Shown in pieces: positions 5,382-6,319 of a DNA stretch of 6,319 nt; positions within the stretch are counted from its first letter, which is position 1; each line of letters opens with the position of its first letter. Source of the DNA: Pseudomonadota bacterium (lineage in GTDB: Bacteria; Pseudomonadota; Alphaproteobacteria; Rhizobiales; Xanthobacteraceae); contig JAEWHY010000255.1 in assembly GCA_023387555.1 (NCBI GenBank), positions 1 to 6,319 on the forward strand, in the 5' to 3' direction. The position numbers and the translations under genes are program-made. The notes beneath the pieces were generated by a model. It was not told the DNA's origin. It made no database searches and was given only the letters and a program-made list of their open reading frames with translations.

Positions 5382-6319
5382 ATGATGATACGCCAGCTTG
5401 TCGGCGCGTTGGCTTTTGGCGCGCTTGTAGCCACCACGGCGAGTGCCTCCGCCCAGGAAACGATCCGGCTGCGGATCGCGTCCGGGCACCCGCCGGTCAA
5501 TACTTACGTCAATCTGATGCAGAATTTCTTCGTGCCGGAAGTCACGAAGCGGGTCGCCGCGAAGACCAAGCACAAGATCGAGTTTGTCGAGGGCTATGGC
5601 GGCGCGATGGTGAAGGTGGCCGACACGCTCGAAGGCGTGCAGTCCGGCATCATCGACATCGGCGGCTATTGTTTCTGCTTCGAGCCGTCGAACCTCCCGC
5701 TGCACGCTTTTCAGGTGATGCTGCCATTCGGCACCATGAGCCCGGTCGCAAGCGTGAAGGTCGCGCGCGAGGTCTACGACCAGGTGCCGTTCATGTCGAA
5801 GGTGTTCGAGGACAAGTACCGGCAGAAGCTGATCGCGCTGATCGCGGACAACGGTTACAACCTCGGCACCAATTTCGAATGGAACAAGGTTTCCGACCTC
5901 AAGGGACAGAAGCTCGCGGGCGCCGGCCTCAATCTCAAGTGGCTGGAATATGCCGGCGCGACGCCGGTGCAATCGTCATTGCCCGAGGCGTATACGGCGA
6001 TGCAGACCGGCGTCTACAACGGCTGGATCATGTTTCCGTCGGGCTGGGTCAATTTCAAGCTGTTCGAGGTTGGCAAGTACTACACCGAGATCGGCTTCGG
6101 CGCGATCACCTGGCACGGGCTGACCATCAACAAAGCGCGCTTCGACAAGCTGCCGAAGGAGGTGCAGGACATCATCCTTGAAGTCGGCAAGGAATACGAG
6201 GCGCTGACCGGCACGGTGAACGAAGCGAATTATCCGAAGCAGATCGACGACCTGAAGGCGAAGGGCACGAATGTCCGCAAGCTGCCCGACAGCGTGCAGG
6301 CCGACTGGGCGAAGTCGCT
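5382..6319 (+). CDS. TRAP transporter solute-binding protein, DctP family (3' end outside window)
   Basis: The frame stays open for 312 codons to the right edge, so the C-terminus is missing; the family is usually about 320-350 residues, so little is lost. It encodes a periplasmic receptor for TRAP-type, Na+-coupled uptake of organic acids. Residues 1-24 are a Sec signal peptide ending ASA before Q25. Mature sequence starts with the typical LRIASGHPP strand. The central signature runs SDLKGQKL, then PVQSSLPEAYTAMQTGVYNGWI, then the ITWHGLTINKARFDKLPKEVQDIILE region, all characteristic of DctP. Two features are unusual. The KIR arginine that clamps the substrate carboxylate in canonical members appears as A179 in KLAGAG. 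There is also a C97-F-C99 pair in GYCFCFEP. It diverges from the TctC-like gene. The partner membrane subunits (DctQ/DctM) may lie just beyond the edge. Ligand unknown. Confidence 0.9.
   Translation, partial: MMIRQLVGALAFGALVATTASASAQETIRLRIASGHPPVNTYVNLMQNFFVPEVTKRVAAKTKHKIEFVEGYGGAMVKVADTLEGVQSGIIDIGGYCFCFEPSNLPLHAFQVMLPFGTMSPVASVKVAREVYDQVPFMSKVFEDKYRQKLIALIADNGYNLGTNFEWNKVSDLKGQKLAGAGLNLKWLEYAGATPVQSSLPEAYTAMQTGVYNGWIMFPSGWVNFKLFEVGKYYTEIGFGAITWHGLTINKARFDKLPKEVQDIILEVGKEYEALTGTVNEANYPKQIDDLKAKGTNVRKLPDSVQADWAKS

Noticed and set aside
5241..5972. A 243-codon minus-strand frame and an 879-base plus-strand frame (5303-6181) across the dctP region
   Set aside because: Both are shadows of the DctP gene, which runs in another plus frame, has a signal peptide and ribosome binding site, and stays open to the window edge.

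Overview
This is high-GC bacterial DNA with strong G/C bias at third codon positions. It carries a CNNM/HlyC-type membrane protein, an IlvD/Edd sugar-acid dehydratase, and two periplasmic solute receptors of the TTT (TctC/Bug) and TRAP (DctP) families. This mix is typical of Alphaproteobacteria of the order Hyphomicrobiales (Bradyrhizobium, Rhodopseudomonas or Pseudolabrys-like). The taxonomic guess is inference from gene content and style; no marker gene is present.

Layout, left to right. (1) 18-1319, plus strand: complete CNNM-CBS-CorC/HlyC domain protein. (2) 1376-3169, plus strand: complete IlvD/Edd dehydratase closely resembling D-xylonate dehydratase. (3) 3170-3205: short convergent gap with nested inverted repeats. 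(4) 4078-3206, minus strand: PuuE-like carbohydrate esterase family 4 (polysaccharide deacetylase-fold) protein, starting at TTG with a strong ribosome binding site. (5) 5094-4111, minus strand: TctC/Bug solute-binding protein, 32 bases upstream of gene 4 and probably in the same transcript. (6) 5095-5381: a 287-base divergent intergenic region with two 6-3-6 inverted repeats and a weak promoter candidate. (7) 5382 to the right edge, plus strand: TRAP-type DctP solute-binding protein, incomplete at its C-terminus.

How they may work together. The dehydratase would convert a sugar acid (aldonate) to a 2-keto-3-deoxy acid. The TctC and DctP proteins would capture small, probably carboxylated, solutes in the periplasm. 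The PuuE-like enzyme would hydrolyse a C-N bond in some amide, imide or acetylated substrate. This suggests a catabolic/uptake accessory region for organic acids, but no membrane permease subunit, regulator or downstream pathway enzyme is in the window, so the substrate cannot be named. The CNNM/HlyC gene looks like unrelated housekeeping. I see no phage, insertion sequence, CRISPR, tRNA or rRNA, and no evidence for a wholly new system. The points most worth a second look are the divergent control region, the atypical binding-site residue in the DctP protein, and the altered metal site of the deacetylase-fold protein.
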